Positions 32,584 to 41,227 of a stretch of 64,000 nucleotides of DNA are shown in pieces (position 1 is the first letter of the stretch; each line of letters begins with the position of its first letter). The notes below the pieces were generated by a model, which searched no databases, was not told where the DNA came from, and saw only the letters and a program-made list of their open reading frames with translations. The position numbers and the translations under genes were made by a program. The stretch spans positions 6,573,533 to 6,637,532 of the forward strand of contig NZ_KB913037.1 in assembly GCF_000384295.1 (NCBI RefSeq), written 5' to 3'. The stretch comes from Amycolatopsis balhimycina FH 1894 (GTDB taxonomy: Bacteria > Actinomycetota > Actinomycetes > Mycobacteriales > Pseudonocardiaceae).

Positions 32584-33923
32584 CCGCCGCGCTGATGCTC
32601 GCCGCGCAGGACGTCCGGATCACGCCGGGACCCGGGCACCCGCTCGGCGGCTACCTGGCCCGGCACGGCGTCGCGACCGGCACGCACGACGACCTCGAGG
32701 CGTCGCTGATCTGGCTGTCCACCGAGGACGATCCCGGCGTGCTGTGGGTGGCGCTGGACGCGCTGGCGGTCGACGCCGGCCTCACCAGCACCCTGGCCGA
32801 CGCCGTCGCCGCGGCGGTGGGCATCGGCCCGGAGCGGGTGCTCGTCTGCGCGTCGCACACGCATTCCGGCCCCGAGGGCTGGACCGGGCCGCTGCACCCC
32901 GGGCTGCCGGGGCAGCGCGACCCCGGGCTGGTCGGCCGCATGGCGGAGAAGGTCACCGGCGCCGCGTTGCGGCTGCGCGCCTGCCGCGGGCGGGTCCGCG
33001 CCCGCTGGCACGCGGGTTCGACCCAAGCCGTCGGCGGCAACCGCTACCGGCCGGACGGGCCGCACGACACGTCGTTCGGGGTGCTCGAACTGCGCCGCGA
33101 CGACGGCTCCCCGGCCGCGCTGCTGTTCGACTACGCCAGCCACCCGACCGTGCTGGGCCCCGACAACCTCGCCTGGTCGGCGGACTGGCCGGGCGCGACG
33201 CGCCGCGAGCTGGCCACGCTGGTCGGGCAGCCGGTCGCGGCCTTCCTGCAGGGCGCGGCGGGGGACGCCAGCTCCCGGTTCGTGCGGCGCGGCCGCAACC
33301 ACGAGGAGGTCCGCACGCTCGGCGGGCACCTCGCGACGTCGATCGCGCGCACCCTCGCCGAGGCGGGGGCACCGTCGTCACCGGCGGCGACCGGCCCGGT
33401 CCGGCTGACCCGCTCCGCGCTGCACCTGCCCTACCGGGACGTGCCGTCCCTGGAGGACAGCGTCGAGCTGCGGGAGGCGGCCGAGGCCGAGTGGCAGCGT
33501 GAACTGGCGAGCCACGGCGAGGACCACCCGGCCGTCCGGATCGCGCAGACCCGGTACGAAGGGTGCGCGATGCTCGCCGTGATGGCGGCCAGCAACCCGC
33601 CCGCCGGCTGTGCCGAAGTGCCGGTCACGGTGGTGTCGCTCGGGGAGATCGCCTGGCTGCACACGCCGTTCGAGCTGTTCGCGTCGCTGGGGCTGCGGAT
33701 CCGGCAGGGCAGCCCGTTCCGGCACACGCGGGTGATCGGCTACACCGACGGCTACCTCGGGTACCTGCCCGACGCCGCGGGCCACCGGGAGGGCATTTAC
33801 GAGTCCTACGTGACGCTGTTCCGCCCGGAGGCCGCGGACGTGCTGGTGGAGCACTGCCTGAAGCAGCTGCGGGCCCACCATCACACCGGCCGGTGTGATT
33901 CGGTCCCGGCTCGGGGGGCCTAG
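32580..33923 (+). CDS. Intracellular neutral/alkaline ceramidase-like hydrolase coupled to the PTS
   Basis: The predicted protein is 447 aa, GTG start overlapping the IIA stop. The zinc-amidase core of the neutral ceramidase family is visible: PLGGYLAR near the start, H93/H95 in CASHTHSGPEG and the second histidine in LFDYASHPTVLG. Known neutral ceramidases are secreted, about 650-700 aa, with a C-terminal Ig-like domain; this one has no signal peptide and lacks that domain. Translational coupling to a sugar PTS suggests it cleaves an amide (or similar bond) in the imported, phosphorylated compound. This is inference. Confidence 0.8.
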   Translation: MTAALMLAAQDVRITPGPGHPLGGYLARHGVATGTHDDLEASLIWLSTEDDPGVLWVALDALAVDAGLTSTLADAVAAAVGIGPERVLVCASHTHSGPEGWTGPLHPGLPGQRDPGLVGRMAEKVTGAALRLRACRGRVRARWHAGSTQAVGGNRYRPDGPHDTSFGVLELRRDDGSPAALLFDYASHPTVLGPDNLAWSADWPGATRRELATLVGQPVAAFLQGAAGDASSRFVRRGRNHEEVRTLGGHLATSIARTLAEAGAPSSPAATGPVRLTRSALHLPYRDVPSLEDSVELREAAEAEWQRELASHGEDHPAVRIAQTRYEGCAMLAVMAASNPPAGCAEVPVTVVSLGEIAWLHTPFELFASLGLRIRQGSPFRHTRVIGYTDGYLGYLPDAAGHREGIYESYVTLFRPEAADVLVEHCLKQLRAHHHTGRCDSVPARGA

Positions 33924-34687
33924 GCCGGGCTGCGCCGTGCCTGGGTGAAGACGGTGTAGCGGTCCGCGCGGTAGAGGGACCGGCCCGCCTCGATGACGCC
34001 GCCGCTCTGGTCGTGCAGCGTGCCTTCGATGATCAGGCACGGCTGGGTGGCCTCGATGCCGAGCAGGGCGGCGTCACCCGAGTTCGGCAGCACCGCCGAA
34101 ATCGCCGTGTCGTTCCACTCCGCGTGCACGCCCCAGCGTTCCTCGATCGTGCGGTGCAGGGACTCCGTTTCCCAGTCGAACAGCTCGATGCCCGGGAACC
34201 GGTCCACGGACAGGTTGGTGCGCTCGACCGCGAACGGCTCGTTCTCGACGAAGCGGAGCCGTTCGAGCCGGAACACCCGGGCGCCGGGGGGCACGTTGAG
34301 CCGTCCCGCGATGCGCGGGCCCGCGCTCTCGACTTCGGCGTGCAGCACCTTCGTCTTCGGCACCACGCCGCGGGCCTGCATGTCCTCGGTGAACGAGGTC
34401 AGCATGTCGATGTGCGCCGCCTGGCGTTCCGCGGTGAACGTCGCGGTGCCGTGCTGGCGGTACAGGACGCCGTCCGCGACGAGCCGGTTGATCTCCTGCC
34501 GGACGGTGCCGCGGGCGACCCCGAAGTGCTCGGCGAGGAACCGTTCCGACGGCATCAGCCTGCCGGGACCCGCCTCCGTCGCGACGCTTTCCAGGATTTC
34601 GCGGAGCTGGTCGCCCTTCGGCCGCCCCGGCTGCAGCGCGTCCGGAAGGCGCAGATCGCTCGCGGCAACGTGTTTCGGACGGGGCAT
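33920..34687 (-). CDS. GntR/HutC-family regulator of the PTS operon
   Basis: The predicted protein is 255 aa. The N-terminal winged helix (PSERFLAEHFGVARGTVRQEINRLVADGVLYR in parts) and C-terminal UTRA ligand domain (about 90-250, with FRLERLRFVENEPFAVERT in parts) are typical of sugar-phosphate-sensing HutC regulators such as DasR and NagR. It ends convergently against the ceramidase-like gene with a 4-nt overlap. A CCAGTAT half-site lies 5 nt upstream of its own start, matching the operators before the PTS operon, so autoregulation and PTS repression are likely. Confidence 0.9.
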   Translation of the reverse strand: MPRPKHVAASDLRLPDALQPGRPKGDQLREILESVATEAGPGRLMPSERFLAEHFGVARGTVRQEINRLVADGVLYRQHGTATFTAERQAAHIDMLTSFTEDMQARGVVPKTKVLHAEVESAGPRIAGRLNVPPGARVFRLERLRFVENEPFAVERTNLSVDRFPGIELFDWETESLHRTIEERWGVHAEWNDTAISAVLPNSGDAALLGIEATQPCLIIEGTLHDQSGGVIEAGRSLYRADRYTVFTQARRSPA

Positions 34688-34691
34688 CTCT

Positions 34692-34698
34692 CCAGTAT
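34692..34698. promoter_or_regulatory. Half-site matching the PTS operators, upstream of gntR
   Basis: CCAGTAT repeats the right arm of the ATACTGGT/ACCAGTAT operator at 29918-29937 and lies just before the gntR start codon. Confidence 0.45.
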
Positions 34699-34735
34699 GT
34701 CGCGCCGCGGGGTGGGAGTGACACCCGCCGGTGGG

Positions 34736-37700
34736 TCAGCCTGTCGCGCGATCGGCCAACCGGGCCAGGAAGCGCTCGGCGAAGGCTTCGCCTGTGACGT
34801 GCCCGACAGCCTGGTAGCGGGCGCGGGACTCGCGGGCCGTGCCGTCGGCGAGCCTCGACCGGCCCGCCGCGGCCTCGACCGCGGCCAGCCCCAGCAGGGC
34901 CTCCGCCTCGACCACGCGGAACCCGCCCGCCCGGGCCGCGTCGAGCGCCGTCCGCGCGTGTTCGCCGGCTTCGCCCACGCGGCCGCCGGCGGCGAGGACC
35001 CGCGAGAGTGTCGCGGACGCCTCCGCCAGCTGGCCCCGCAGTCCCGACTCCGCGGTCAGTTCCCTGGCCTCGCGCAGGACGCGCTCCGCGGCGCCGAGGT
35101 CACCCCGGGCCTCCAACGCCCGGCCCAGCGCGATCAGCGCGGCGGCCTCGACCTGCCGGTCGCCGTCGCGGCGGACGCAGTCCAGTGCCGCCTCCGCCGT
35201 CGCCACCGCCGCGACGTGCTCCCCGCGGGCGACCTGCAGGGCGCTCACCGCGTTCAGCGCGGTGGCCTCGCCGAAGCTGGAGCCCAGGTCGCGGAAGGCC
35301 CGCAACGCCTGGTCGAGGACGTCCCCCGCGTCGGCCAGCCGTCCCGTGGCGAGCAGCACCCAGCCGAGGTCGGCGAGGTTCGCGGCCTCCCAGAACGCGA
35401 GGTCCTCCTTGCGGGCCAGCGCGATCGCCTCGACCAGGCAGTCTTCGGCCTGCTCCAGCCGGCCCAGCTGCCGGTAGTGGCAGCTCAGCGAGTTCAGCGC
35501 GAGTGCTTCGCCCGAGCGGTTGGCCAGCTCGCGGAACAGCTGGATCGCCCGCCGGCTGTGTTCGACGGCCTCCGCCAGCCTGCCGGTCCACTCCAGCATC
35601 GCCCCGAGGTTCGCGACGGCTGTGGCCTCGCACTGCCGCCAGCCGCACGCCCGGCTGGCGAGCACCGCCTTCTCCGAGTGCCGGATGCCCGCTTCGTGCT
35701 GGCCTTCGCGGAAGTACGCGCCGCCGATGGACAGGTGCACGAGGGCTTCGGCGGGCTGGGCACCGCGCTCCTGCGCCGCGCGGAGCACGATCGGGGCCAG
35801 CTCGAGCCATTCCGCGCGACGGCCGTGGTCGTGGAAGAACCGCCGCAACGCGTCGGCGAGGTACCAGGCGCCGGGGTACGGCCCGCGCGTCGCGGCCTGC
35901 CGGAGCGCGGCCGACAGGTTCGGCACCTCGACGTCCAGCCAGGCCACGGCTTCGGCCGCGCCGCCGAAGACGACCGGGCTCGGCGCCGACGGCGCGTCTT
36001 CGCGGGGGAGCGCCACGATCCGCGCGCCGAGCAGGGCGACCGCCGCGTCCGCCGCCGCGCAGTAGCCGGTGAACAGCCGCTCCCACGCCGCGTCCCGCGC
36101 GGACTCGTCCTCATCGGCGGAGACGCACTTCTCGGCGTAGCGCCGGGCGAGGTCGTGGAACCGGTAACGGCGGGGCGCGTGCGCCTCGAGGAGGTTCGCC
36201 GCGATCAGCCCGCGCAGCCGCCGGGTCGCCTCCTCGGCGGGCACCGCCAGCAGGGCCGCCGCCGCGACCGCCGTGAAGTCGGCCCCCGGCACCAGCGCGA
36301 GCAGCCGGAACGCGTGCCGCAGCACCGGCGGCAGCGCCTGGTAGGACACCGAAAACGCCTTGGCGACGGCGCTTTCCCCGGACCCGTCGAAGCCGAGCTG
36401 GGCCAGCGGGTCGCCGCGCAGCTCGTCGACCAGCTCGCCGATGCCGGCGACGCCGGTGTTCGCCGCGGCGATCCGCAGGGCCAGCGGGTGGTGCCCGCAC
36501 AGGCGGGCCAGCTCCGCCAGCTCGCCCCGCTCGCCGGCGGCCCGCTCGCCGAGCAGGGCGGTCAGCAGCGCCAGTGAGTCCTCCTCACGCAGCTGCGTGA
36601 GGCCCAGCGACCGCGCGCCGGTGCGGGCGACGAGCTCGTCGAGCCGGTGGCGGCTGGTCACCAGCACCCGGCCGGACGACGGCAGCAGCGGCAGCACCTG
36701 GGCGGCGTCACGGGCGTTGTCCAGCACCACCAGCGCCTGCCGGTCGGCCAGCAGCGACCGGTAGAGCTTGCTCTGGTCGTCGACGCCCGGCGGCACGTCC
36801 CGCAGGTCGACGCCGAGGGTCCGCAGCAGCTGGGCGAGCGCGGCGGCGGGGGTGAGCGGCTCGTCGTCGGCGTCGAAGCCGCGCAGGTTCACGTACAGCT
36901 GGCCGTCGGGGTAGCGCTCCCGCGCGGTGTGGGCCCAGTGCACGGCCAGCGCGGTCTTGCCGACGCCGGCGGTGCCCGTGATCACCCAGACGTCGCCGGG
37001 TTCGTCGAGCGCGGCCAGCTCCGGCGCCCGGCCGGCGAACCCCCGGACATCCAGCGGCAGTTCGGCGGGCCGCGGCGCGACCGGGGCCGGCGCGGGTTCG
37101 TCTTCGCCACGCAGGATCCGCAGCCGCAGGTCCTGCAGGGCCTGGCCGGGTTCGATGCCCAGCTCGTCCACCAGCAGGTCGTGTGCGCGCGTGTATGTCT
37201 CCAGCGCTTCCGCACTGCGGCCGCAGCGGTGCAGCGCGAGCATCAGCGCGGCCCGCAGCCGCTCGCGGAACGGGTGTTCGTCGACGAGCTGCCGCAGCTC
37301 GCCGACCACTTCGCCGTGCCGTCCCGAAGCCAGCTCCTGCTCGTACAGCTCCTCCAGCACGACGAGCCGGCGTTCGGCCAGTGCCGGGCCTTCGCGCCCG
37401 GTCAGCTCCTCGCTCGCCCCGCCGAGCGGGCTGCCGTCCCACAGCGCCAGCGCGGCCCGCAGGTGCGCGACGGCGGCCGGCCCGGCGGTGGCCCTGGCCT
37501 TGGCGACCTCGTCGTCGAACACGTCGAGGTCCCGGTCGCCGGACGCGACCTCGATGACGTACCCGGGCGCGCGCCGCACGATGACGTCGCGGCCGAGGAG
37601 CTTCCGCAGTTCGGAGATGTGCACCTGCAGCCGCCCGCGGACGCTCGGCGGCGCGTTCTCGCCCCAGGTCAGGTCGATGAGCCGGTCTTCGCTGACCACG

Positions 37701-37813
37701 CGGTTCGGGTTCAGCAAGAGCGCGGCCAGCACGGACGTCTGCTTCTGGCCGCCGGGACGGACCGGGCCCGTGTCGTGGAGGACCGTGACGGGTCCGAGCA
37801 GGCGGTAGCGCAC
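34736..37813 (-). CDS. SARP/AfsR-type regulator (BTAD + NB-ARC + TPR)
   Basis: The predicted protein is 1025 aa from the GTG at 37813 (GGGGGG 7 nt upstream). The N-terminal OmpR-like winged helix (MRYRLLGPVTVL, then LIDLTWGENAPPSVRGRLQVHISELRK in parts) and BTAD helices (to about 245) give the SARP activator. An NB-ARC ATPase follows with Walker A GTAGVGKTA and Walker B ALVVLDN. The last ~400 residues are TPR repeats. AfsR-like proteins activate secondary metabolism in response to signals. It is divergent from a thioesterase-like gene; no biosynthetic cluster is visible around it. Confidence 0.92.
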   Translation of the reverse strand: MRYRLLGPVTVLHDTGPVRPGGQKQTSVLAALLLNPNRVVSEDRLIDLTWGENAPPSVRGRLQVHISELRKLLGRDVIVRRAPGYVIEVASGDRDLDVFDDEVAKARATAGPAAVAHLRAALALWDGSPLGGASEELTGREGPALAERRLVVLEELYEQELASGRHGEVVGELRQLVDEHPFRERLRAALMLALHRCGRSAEALETYTRAHDLLVDELGIEPGQALQDLRLRILRGEDEPAPAPVAPRPAELPLDVRGFAGRAPELAALDEPGDVWVITGTAGVGKTALAVHWAHTARERYPDGQLYVNLRGFDADDEPLTPAAALAQLLRTLGVDLRDVPPGVDDQSKLYRSLLADRQALVVLDNARDAAQVLPLLPSSGRVLVTSRHRLDELVARTGARSLGLTQLREEDSLALLTALLGERAAGERGELAELARLCGHHPLALRIAAANTGVAGIGELVDELRGDPLAQLGFDGSGESAVAKAFSVSYQALPPVLRHAFRLLALVPGADFTAVAAAALLAVPAEEATRRLRGLIAANLLEAHAPRRYRFHDLARRYAEKCVSADEDESARDAAWERLFTGYCAAADAAVALLGARIVALPREDAPSAPSPVVFGGAAEAVAWLDVEVPNLSAALRQAATRGPYPGAWYLADALRRFFHDHGRRAEWLELAPIVLRAAQERGAQPAEALVHLSIGGAYFREGQHEAGIRHSEKAVLASRACGWRQCEATAVANLGAMLEWTGRLAEAVEHSRRAIQLFRELANRSGEALALNSLSCHYRQLGRLEQAEDCLVEAIALARKEDLAFWEAANLADLGWVLLATGRLADAGDVLDQALRAFRDLGSSFGEATALNAVSALQVARGEHVAAVATAEAALDCVRRDGDRQVEAAALIALGRALEARGDLGAAERVLREARELTAESGLRGQLAEASATLSRVLAAGGRVGEAGEHARTALDAARAGGFRVVEAEALLGLAAVEAAAGRSRLADGTARESRARYQAVGHVTGEAFAERFLARLADRATG

Positions 37814-37899
37814 GTGTTGCCCCCCGGAAGGCGGACCGAAGCGGAACGGAAGTGCCGTCACCGACCCTATCCCCGGACGTGACGGAAGGGAGGCCATGG

Positions 37900-38520
37900 G
37901 TGGACAGGGACGACGCGGACCGCTTGTTGTTCGTCTGTTTCCCGGACGCGGGCGAAGCCGCGGGCCGCTACCGGGCCTGGCGCGATCCGCGGATCTCGGT
38001 GCAGGTCGTCGAGCTGCCGGGCCGCGGCGAGCGCCGTGACGAGCACCCGTACCGGGACATGTGGCTGCTGGTGGAGTCCTTGTCCGCGGAGCTGGCCGCC
38101 GTCCTCGCCCGCCCGCACGTCCTGTTCGGTGCCGGGCTCGGCGCGCTCGTCGCGTACCGCCTGGCGCAGCGGCGGGTGGCCGCGGGGCTGGGGGTCCCGC
38201 GGGCACTCGTCGTGGCGCACCAGGCACCACCCGCCCGGGTCGCGCGGGCGGTGCCCGAGCAGGCGGAACGCGCCGACGTGAGCCTGCTGATGAGCGACGC
38301 GCACGTGCCGGTGGCGCCGCCGCTGCCGTGCCCGATCCGCGGGTTCGGCGACCCGCAGGTGATGACCGGCTGGGGTGAGCACACGGGCGCCGGGTTCGTG
38401 CTCGCCCCGGCGCGGACGCAGGACAGCGCCGCCCTGCTGCGCGACGCCGTCCTGCGTTCGGCCTACCTGATCTCCGCCATGGCCGTGCGGGAGCCGGTGA
38501 CGGAGGAGTCGCCGCGCTAG
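37900..38520 (+). CDS. Type II thioesterase-fold protein lacking the catalytic serine
   Basis: The predicted protein is 206 aa; the GTG at 37900 is preferred because GGAAGGGAGG ends 6 nt before it. The fold follows type II (GrsT/RifR-like) thioesterases: LLFVCFPDAG, VELPGRGER and the WLLVESLSAEL helix. The nucleophile elbow, normally FGHSMGA, reads F76-G-A-G-L-G-A, so His and Ser are replaced by Ala and Gly. The GGHFF histidine near residue 165 is also absent. It is probably not a hydrolase; a binding or chaperone role is possible. It is divergent from a SARP regulator. Confidence 0.78.
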   Translation: MDRDDADRLLFVCFPDAGEAAGRYRAWRDPRISVQVVELPGRGERRDEHPYRDMWLLVESLSAELAAVLARPHVLFGAGLGALVAYRLAQRRVAAGLGVPRALVVAHQAPPARVARAVPEQAERADVSLLMSDAHVPVAPPLPCPIRGFGDPQVMTGWGEHTGAGFVLAPARTQDSAALLRDAVLRSAYLISAMAVREPVTEESPR

Positions 38521-38522
38521 GT

Positions 38523-38540
38523 AGCTTTCACGTGAAAGCT
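38523..38540. repeat. Perfect 18-bp palindrome downstream of the thioesterase-like gene
   Basis: AGCTTTCAC and GTGAAAGCT are exact inverted halves with no spacer, starting 3 nt after the stop, between convergent genes. It may be a terminator stem or protein site. Confidence 0.6.
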
Positions 38541-38680
38541 GCGCTCAGGTGCGATCGTCGTGGATCTGTAAGCACTGTTACAACTGGCGCGTGGTCCGGC
38601 CATGACTCTGACGCGCGCTCTCGTCCGTCCAGTCCTGTTTCGTCGCGGGCGGCGGGCCGGCCGCGAACTGAGCCGGTGCG

Positions 38681-39736
38681 TCAGCCGGCCGGGGACGGCG
38701 CCAGCTCGAGGGCCTTCTCGGCGCCCTGGATGAGGTCGGCGTAGGTGATCACCTCGACGCGGCTGAGGTGCGCGTTGTAGGTCCGGAGCGTCTCCGGGAC
38801 GTGCTCGCGGACCTCGGGGTCGCCGACGTGTCCGGGGTGGCCGATGACCACCGTCGCGAACGCGCGACGGCACTCGATGCCCAGTTTCTGCTTGATGCTG
38901 TTGCGTTCCTCGTCCAGCTCGCGCAGGTAGTTGAGGGTTTGGCCGACGGCTTTGTTCACCTCGGGGCCGACCACGAAGAATTTGCGGTACGGGATGATGA
39001 GATCCCGGATGCAGGCCCGTTTCAGCTCGACGACGTGGAGCGCGCCGTCGGCCCGGATCAGCGGGACGTCCAGCTGGGTCATGACGGCCAGTAGCCGGCG
39101 TTTCGTCTTGTCGACGAAGCGGCCGCCGAACATCCACCAGCTTTCCTCGAGGATCCGCTGGAAATCGTTCTCCTTGGCGGCCGGATCCCGGACGACGTCG
39201 GAAAGCGCCGTGATCACGTCCCGTTGTTTCGCGGCCTGGATGCCGTCGAGCAGCACCTGCCCGGCGCCGTGCGCGGCCAGGATCTCCGCCGCGTGCGGGG
39301 CTTCCGCCAGTGCTTCGGCCAGCTGGGCCAATTGGCCTGCGTCGGCTTCGCCCGTTTGGACCTTCCGGATGACCGCCGAAAGCGGCGCGTCCGGCTCGGT
39401 TTGCGGCTCTGCCGTGCCGGACGGCGTGCCGAACCGGGCGGAAAGGAGCCGGTGGAGTTCGCCGATCGCGGCGTCCTCGCACGTCCATTGGCTCGCGCCG
39501 GGCCGCAGGTGGAATCCGGAGTGGCCCGGCCGTGGTGACCAGGACTGGGCGACGAGAATCAGTTTTCCGTCGTCGCCACCGGTGGGGACGAACCATATCG
39601 TCGCGGTTTTGTAGACGTCGTCGCTTCGGTGGACGACGGCCGTTTCCACGTGCCGCCAATCGTCCTCCGGTGCGGAGTTTTCGATCAGTTTCCTCAGTTC
39701 TTCGGCGGGGTCCGGTTCGTCCGGGGTGGAGGTCAC
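38681..39736 (-). CDS. sduA: Shedu-type (DUF4263) nuclease
   Basis: The predicted protein is 351 aa, GTG start. The C-terminal half (about 180-340) has the Shedu/SduA DUF4263 pattern: KENDFQRILEESWWMFGG (E189, Q193), then VPLIRADGALHVVELKR with the PD-(D/E)xK residues D230, E237 and K239, and a later VGQTLNYL. The N-terminal ~150 residues are a divergent sensor-like domain typical of Shedu subtypes. Shedu is a single-gene anti-phage nuclease system. No other defence gene is adjacent. Activity against phage is inferred from family only. Confidence 0.8.
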   Translation of the reverse strand: MTSTPDEPDPAEELRKLIENSAPEDDWRHVETAVVHRSDDVYKTATIWFVPTGGDDGKLILVAQSWSPRPGHSGFHLRPGASQWTCEDAAIGELHRLLSARFGTPSGTAEPQTEPDAPLSAVIRKVQTGEADAGQLAQLAEALAEAPHAAEILAAHGAGQVLLDGIQAAKQRDVITALSDVVRDPAAKENDFQRILEESWWMFGGRFVDKTKRRLLAVMTQLDVPLIRADGALHVVELKRACIRDLIIPYRKFFVVGPEVNKAVGQTLNYLRELDEERNSIKQKLGIECRRAFATVVIGHPGHVGDPEVREHVPETLRTYNAHLSRVEVITYADLIQGAEKALELAPSPAG

Positions 39737-40024
39737 ATCAGCCAGTCGCGCCGCGAATCCGCGCTGTTACGGCGGTCGGGACCCCGGTCACCTGCGGTGG
39801 CGAGATCACCGGAACGAGGACATTCCAGTGGGTTTGTTTCCTTGGTCCAACCACTCCTGTCAGTGGGTCACCGTTCGCGCGCCCGTCACTCTTTCGCGTG
39901 ACCATGCTGTGACGTATTTCTCGGCAACGTATTTGCGGACCCGGAAATCGTCATCTACAGTCCGGCGAATCACGGCTCGACGAGCCGGATTCCGTGATCG
40001 AAAGATTCTTTCTCCAGGAGAGCT
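39737..40024. other. Promoter region before the solute-binding protein gene
   Basis: About 290 bases without a gene. It contains two direct ACGTATTT copies near 39912 and 39929 and a stem-loop around CGGCTCGACGAGCCG (about 39970). No riboswitch consensus was recognised. Confidence 0.4.
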
Positions 40025-41005
40025 ATGCCCCATCGCGCCTCGCCCCGCCGGCTCGCCGCGCTCGCTCTCGTCGTCGCCGCACTGCTGAGCGCGTGCAGTC
40101 AGCCGAGCCGTTCCGCGGCCGCCGGCGACGTCGAAAAGCCGTCGATCCGCGTCGCGATCTTCCCCGCCGTCGACCTCGCCACCCTGTGGCTCGCCCAGGA
40201 AGGCGGGTACTTCAAGGCCGAGGGTCTCGACGTGCAGACCGACGTCGGCGCCAGCGGCCAGGAGACGCTGACCCGGATGACGAACGGCCAGGACGACCTC
40301 GCGCTGTCCACCTACACCCTGTTCTTCCTGGCGAAGAGCAGCGGAACCGCGGACGTGAAGCTGGTCAGCGACGCCACCTCGGCGAGCCCGCGCAGCAACG
40401 AGATCGTCACCGTGCCGAACTCGCCGGTGAAGACCGTGAACGACCTGGGCGGCAAGCGGATCGCCATCAGCTCGAAGAACGCGGCTTCGGACGTGCTCAC
40501 CCGGTCGGTCATGCGTGACCACGGCGTCGCGACCGACAAGGTGCAGTGGGTCCCGATGCCGCTGCCCGAAATGGGCGCCGCGCTTGCGCAGGGCCGGGTC
40601 GACGCGGCCTACCAGCCGGAGCCGTTCCTCACCCAGGCCGCCAAGACCGCCGGGGCGTACCCCGTGGTCGACGCGGCCAGCGGCAGCACGCAGGCGTTCC
40701 CGCTCACCGGCTACGGCGCCACCGCCAAGTGGGCCCAGGAGCACCCGAAGACGGTGCGGGCCTTCCAGCGCGCGATGCTCAACGCCACCCGCGCCGCGGT
40801 GGACCGGGCCCGGATCGAACCCCTGGTCGTCCGCAACGCCCGGGTGGACCAGGACATCGCGGGCCTGATGGTGATGCCGGCCTTCGGGTCCACCCTGGAC
40901 GCCCGCCGCATCCAGCGGGTGCCGGACCTGCTGCAGCAGCTGGATGTTGTCCAGACCAAGATCGACGCCTCCTCGATGATCGCCCCGCAGGCCGGGACCG
41001 GCTGA
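40025..41005 (+). CDS. Orphan NMT1/SsuA-like ABC solute-binding lipoprotein
   Basis: The predicted protein is 326 aa; CAGGAGAG precedes the ATG. A signal peptide ends in the lipobox LLSAC (Cys about residue 25), so it is anchored in the membrane facing outward. The body matches NMT1/THI5-SsuA binding proteins (WLAQEGGYFKAEGLDVQ, LGGKRIAISSKNAASD, QGRVDAAYQPEPFL), which bind sulfonates, nitrate, pyrimidine precursors or similar. There is no adjacent permease or ATPase of that family. It is followed by a strong terminator and then by an unrelated Liv-type operon. Confidence 0.85.
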   Translation: MPHRASPRRLAALALVVAALLSACSQPSRSAAAGDVEKPSIRVAIFPAVDLATLWLAQEGGYFKAEGLDVQTDVGASGQETLTRMTNGQDDLALSTYTLFFLAKSSGTADVKLVSDATSASPRSNEIVTVPNSPVKTVNDLGGKRIAISSKNAASDVLTRSVMRDHGVATDKVQWVPMPLPEMGAALAQGRVDAAYQPEPFLTQAAKTAGAYPVVDAASGSTQAFPLTGYGATAKWAQEHPKTVRAFQRAMLNATRAAVDRARIEPLVVRNARVDQDIAGLMVMPAFGSTLDARRIQRVPDLLQQLDVVQTKIDASSMIAPQAGTG

Positions 41006-41022
41006 GCGGAGGACGGGCCGCG

Positions 41023-41054
41023 AAGGGCGGGTGCGCGAACGCGCACCCGCCCTT
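41023..41054 (+). terminator. Strong intrinsic terminator after the binding-protein gene
   Basis: AAGGGCGGGTGCGCG pairs perfectly with CGCGCACCCGCCCTT around a 2-base loop, followed by CTTTGT. Confidence 0.85.
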
Positions 41055-41143
41055 CTTTGTGCCGTAAGGACTTTCCCCGCCGGGTGGCCTTCGTGAAATT
41101 TTCGGACCGGGTAACCGCGCGTCCGGTTTCGGCGGTTCGCACC

Positions 41144-41172
41144 TTGACACGACCGCCGTCGCAGCCCACCCT
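41144..41172 (+). promoter_or_regulatory. Candidate promoter of the liv operon
   Basis: TTGACA (41144-41149) and CACCCT (41167-41172) are separated by 17 nt. A palindrome ACCGCGCGGT (41183-41192) follows and could be an operator for the TetR gene at the end of the operon. Confidence 0.45.
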
Positions 41173-41227
41173 CTTCATACCGACCGCGCGGTACGGGTTG
41201 GTCCACCTGCTGAGACAGGAGTCATCG

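Noticed and set aside
34013..36577. 854-codon open frame antisense to the GntR and SARP genes
   Set aside because: No recognisable domain; both opposing genes have clear families and codon patterns.
37831..37850. SARP heptamers between the first SARP gene and the thioesterase-like gene
   Set aside because: Only two GCGGAMC copies at 10-bp spacing; too weak compared with the set at 54929.
34736..38520. A secondary-metabolite cluster around the SARP and thioesterase-like genes
   Set aside because: No PKS, NRPS, terpene or RiPP biosynthetic genes lie within the window on either side.
39737..40024. TPP or other riboswitch before the NMT1-like binding-protein gene
   Set aside because: The conserved thi-box segments were looked for and not found; only simple stems and an 8-base direct repeat are present.
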